Origin: DASZUK01 sp963844575
Lineage (GTDB): Bacteria > Actinomycetota > Acidimicrobiia > Acidimicrobiales > RAAP-2
Assembly: GCA_963844575.1 (NCBI GenBank)
Contig: CAWJOU010000005.1
Location: forward strand, 3,038,001 to 3,102,000
DNA length: 64,000 nt
Reading direction: 5' to 3'
Made by a program: the position numbers and the translations under genes. Positions 61,857-64,000 of the stretch are shown here, one piece after another (within the stretch, counting starts at the first letter, position 1; each line of letters starts with the position of its first letter). Below the pieces are notes generated by a model. It made no database searches, was not told the DNA's origin, and saw only the letters and a program-made list of their open reading frames with translations.

Positions 61857-62638
61857 TGCCCCGAGCCGACCGCGCGTGGGTCACCGCGAAAGGGGCGCGG
61901 CGGGTCCCGGAGATCACCGCGTACTTCTGGATCGTCAAGGCACTGTCGACCGCGATGGGCGAGGCGACGTCCGACTTCCTCGTCAACCGGCTCCACCCCG
62001 GGCCGGCGGTCGTCCTCGGCTTTCTCGGCTTCGTCGTCTCGATCGTCCTCCAGTTCCGGATGCAGCGGTACTGGGCGTGGACGTACTGGTTCGCGGTCGT
62101 CATGGTTGGCGTCTTCGGGACGATGGCCGCCGACGTCCTGCACAAGGGTTTCGGCGTCCCGTACGTCGCGTCGACGCTCCTGTACGCGGCGGTCCTCGCC
62201 GCGGTGTTCGTCGTCTGGCATCGGACCGAGCACACGCTGTCGATCCACAGCGTCGACACGCCACGCCGGGAGGCGTTCTACTGGGCGGCCGTCGTCGCGA
62301 CGTTCGCTCTCGGCACCGCCGCCGGCGACCTCACCGCGACGACGTTCCACCTCGGCTACGGCTGGTCGATCGTCCTGTTCGCCGCCATCATCGCCATCCC
62401 GGCCGTCGGCTACCGGTGGTTCGGCTGGAACGCGGTCCTGTCGTTCTGGTTCGCGTACGTCGTCACCCGGCCGCTCGGCGCGTCGTTCGCCGACTGGGTC
62501 GGCAAGCCGACGTCGGCCGGCGGGCTCGGCGTCGGCGACGGCACGATCGCCGTCATCCTCACCGCGGCGATCGCGGTGTTGGTCGGCTACCTGGCGATCA
62601 CCCGGCGGGACGTCCAGCTGGCCGTAGAGGACCGGTAG
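61856..62638 (+). CDS. Membrane protein, COG4705-like
   Basis: 260 residues, seven predicted helices. ITAYFWIVKALSTAMGEATS and DFLVNRLHPGPAVVLGFLGF match uncharacterised COG4705 membrane proteins, with an internal repeat: RREAFYWAAVVATFALGTAA and GDLTATTFHLGYGWSIVLFA echo the first half. The repeated GEATSDF/GDLTATT suggests two related three-helix halves. Co-translated with the ABC permease. The function is unknown; it may be an auxiliary of the exporter. Confidence 0.7.
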   Translation: MPRADRAWVTAKGARRVPEITAYFWIVKALSTAMGEATSDFLVNRLHPGPAVVLGFLGFVVSIVLQFRMQRYWAWTYWFAVVMVGVFGTMAADVLHKGFGVPYVASTLLYAAVLAAVFVVWHRTEHTLSIHSVDTPRREAFYWAAVVATFALGTAAGDLTATTFHLGYGWSIVLFAAIIAIPAVGYRWFGWNAVLSFWFAYVVTRPLGASFADWVGKPTSAGGLGVGDGTIAVILTAAIAVLVGYLAITRRDVQLAVEDR

Positions 62639-62673
62639 GTTCCGGCTGGAGACCCGAGCAGGAGGATCCCGCC

Positions 62674-63582
62674 ATGGCCGAGTACCGGTTCGTCACCTAC
62701 GAGGAGATCGACGACGGGACGATCGTCCGGATCCTCCTCAACCGCCCGGAGACCCGCAACGCCCAGAGCCGGGGCCTCCTGGTCGACCTCGACCGGGCGT
62801 TCATGGCCGCCGAAGCGGACGACCGCGTCCGGGTCGTGATCCTCGGCGGCCACGGGCCGATGTTCTCGGCCGGCCACGACCTGGGCTCCGCCGAGGCCCT
62901 CGGCGAGCTCGACCCCGGAGCCGATCAAGATCCGACCGCCCGGACCAACGGCGGGACCCGGGAAGGCGCCGAGAAGCGGATGCTGCAGGAGTGGCACTAC
63001 TACTACCGCAACACCCTCCGGTGGCGAGACCTCCGCAAGATCACCGTCGCCCAGGTCCACGGCCCCGTCTATGCCGCCGGGCTGATGCTGATGTGGGCCT
63101 GCGACCTCATCGTCGCCGCCGACAGTGCCACCTTCGTCGATCCGGTCGGCGTCCGGTTGGGGATGTGCGGCATGGAGTACTTCGCCCACCCCTGGGAGCT
63201 CGGCCCCCGGCGGGCCAAGGAGCTCCTGCTGACCGGCGACGCCATCGACGCCGACGAGGCCCACCGGATCGGCATGGTCTCGAAGGTGTTCCCGGCGGTC
63301 GACCTGTCGGAGCGGACGGTCGAGTTCGCCCGCCGGATCGCCGCCCGACCCACGGTGACGGCGCTGCTCATCAAGGAGTCGGTCAACCAGTCCGTCGAGA
63401 ACATGGGGTTCCTCAACGCCCTCCAGGCCTGCTTCACCCTGCACCAGCTCAACCACTCCCACTGGGCCGAGGTCAACGACGACCACGCGCCCCGGGGCCG
63501 CCCGGAGCACGGCGTCCCCGACTGGCGGGATCCCCCGCCGATCGGCCGAGCGGTGAAGGACCGCGTGGAGAGCTCAGGCTGA
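62674..63582 (+). CDS. Enoyl-CoA hydratase/isomerase family protein
   Basis: 302 residues from ATG 62674, with AGGAGG upstream. GHGPMFSAGHDLGSAE is the first oxyanion loop and VHGPVYAAGLMLMWACDLIV the second; between them an insertion of about 25 residues (DPTARTNGGTREGAEKR, then MLQEWHYYYRNTLRWRDLRK) is characteristic of a crotonase branch common in Actinobacteria (EchA-like). The active-site Glu region is altered (RLGMCGMEYFAHPWELG). It may act in fatty acid or steroid-like catabolism. It converges on the truncated LLM gene, the stop codons overlapping by 9 bases. Confidence 0.87.
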   Translation: MAEYRFVTYEEIDDGTIVRILLNRPETRNAQSRGLLVDLDRAFMAAEADDRVRVVILGGHGPMFSAGHDLGSAEALGELDPGADQDPTARTNGGTREGAEKRMLQEWHYYYRNTLRWRDLRKITVAQVHGPVYAAGLMLMWACDLIVAADSATFVDPVGVRLGMCGMEYFAHPWELGPRRAKELLLTGDAIDADEAHRIGMVSKVFPAVDLSERTVEFARRIAARPTVTALLIKESVNQSVENMGFLNALQACFTLHQLNHSHWAEVNDDHAPRGRPEHGVPDWRDPPPIGRAVKDRVESSG

Positions 63583-64000
63583 GCTGCGGGCAACCGCAGC
63601 CAAGAAGGCTTCGGTCCGCTCCCGCTCGTGGCCGACGATCGCCGCGACGAAGTCGGTCGCGCCAGCGTCGGCCAGACGGCGCAGGCCGCGAGCCACGTCG
63701 TCCTCGGTCCCGACCAGGGCGATGTCCGACGGCCGCTCGGCCCCTTCCCGGTCGAGCATCGCCCGGTACGACGGGAGTGTCGGGTAGATGGCGAACGCCC
63801 GGTCGATCCGATCCTTCGCCTCGGCCGCCGAGTCGGTGACGGTCACCGGCAGCGAGACGACCACCCGCGGCGCCGGCCGGCCGGCGCCTTCGGCCGCGGC
63901 GGCGATCGTCGGGACGATGTGGTCGGCGATCGTCCCCGTCCCGGTCATCCACGTCACGGTCCCGTCGGCGACCGTGCCGGCCAGCTGCAGCATCCTCGGG
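63574..64000 (-). CDS. LLM-class F420-dependent oxidoreductase, 5' truncated by the window
   Basis: Only the C-terminal 142 residues are in the window; the start lies beyond the right edge. MLQLAGTVADGTVTWMTGTG, VSLPVTVTDSAAEAKDRIDR and SDIALVGTEDDVARGLRRLA match the end of TIGR03564-type LLM enzymes, where GTEDDVARGLRRL is the common closing helix. These use F420 for hydride transfer. The C terminus overlaps the upstream ECH by 9 bases (convergent). Confidence 0.85.
   Translation of the reverse strand, partial: PRMLQLAGTVADGTVTWMTGTGTIADHIVPTIAAAAEGAGRPAPRVVVSLPVTVTDSAAEAKDRIDRAFAIYPTLPSYRAMLDREGAERPSDIALVGTEDDVARGLRRLADAGATDFVAAIVGHERERTEAFLAAVARSSA

Overview
The window is a high-GC actinobacterial chromosome segment. 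Many genes start with GTG, genes often overlap as ATGA or GTGA, and two genes look like F420-dependent flavin-fold oxidoreductases. Gene content (many SDRs, ECH-like proteins, amidohydrolase-2 proteins, an AtuA/carboxylase operon, a split B12 acyl-CoA mutase) suggests a soil or aquatic Actinomycetota of the Acidimicrobiia type. That placement is inference; no rRNA or marker gene is present.

Bases 1-6.3 kb hold three tandem YbjQ-like genes, an enoyl-CoA hydratase-like gene, a group II truncated haemoglobin divergent from an SQR-like flavoprotein, a PPOX-fold enzyme, a methyltransferase and tRNA-Gly(TCC). Bases 6.5-34.2 kb form a large catabolic block: a P450, eight SDRs, three amidohydrolase-2 proteins, VOC and EthD-like proteins, a metallo-beta-lactamase-fold hydrolase, a cyclase-family hydrolase, a D-2-hydroxyacid dehydrogenase, an isomerase-like TIM barrel, a thiolase-fold/DUF35 pair, a hotdog thioesterase, an LLM oxidoreductase and a complete branched-chain-type ABC importer (binding protein, LivH, a fused LivM-LivG, LivF). 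Several promoters in this block carry a palindrome of the form AnCAAGnnCTTGnT, as known for the TetR regulator KstR2, and two others share a second palindrome. I read this as one regulated uptake and degradation programme for an unidentified ring-containing or branched carboxylic compound.

Bases 34.3-44.5 kb hold another amidohydrolase, a split coenzyme-B12 acyl-CoA mutase, MarR and TetR regulators, a DrrAB-like exporter with three operator-like palindromes, an NADH dehydrogenase-like flavoprotein divergent from a second MarR gene, a candidate structured RNA, a GNAT acetyltransferase and a pore-loop membrane protein. Bases 44.5-53.8 kb hold an MFS transporter and an operon for a biotin-dependent acyl-CoA carboxylase with ECH and AtuA, like the acyclic terpene/leucine (Atu/Liu) pathways. 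Bases 53.7-64 kb are housekeeping-like: TMEM175-type channel, RecB-type nuclease, PAP2, DsbA-like, DedA, a two-component system divergent from an ABC exporter, an ECH and a truncated LLM gene.

Four genes are clearly broken by single-base frameshifts or best explained by one, two of them in C6/G6 runs, so assembly indels are likely. No gap between genes exceeds about 300 bases. No integrase, transposase, CRISPR array or rRNA was seen.
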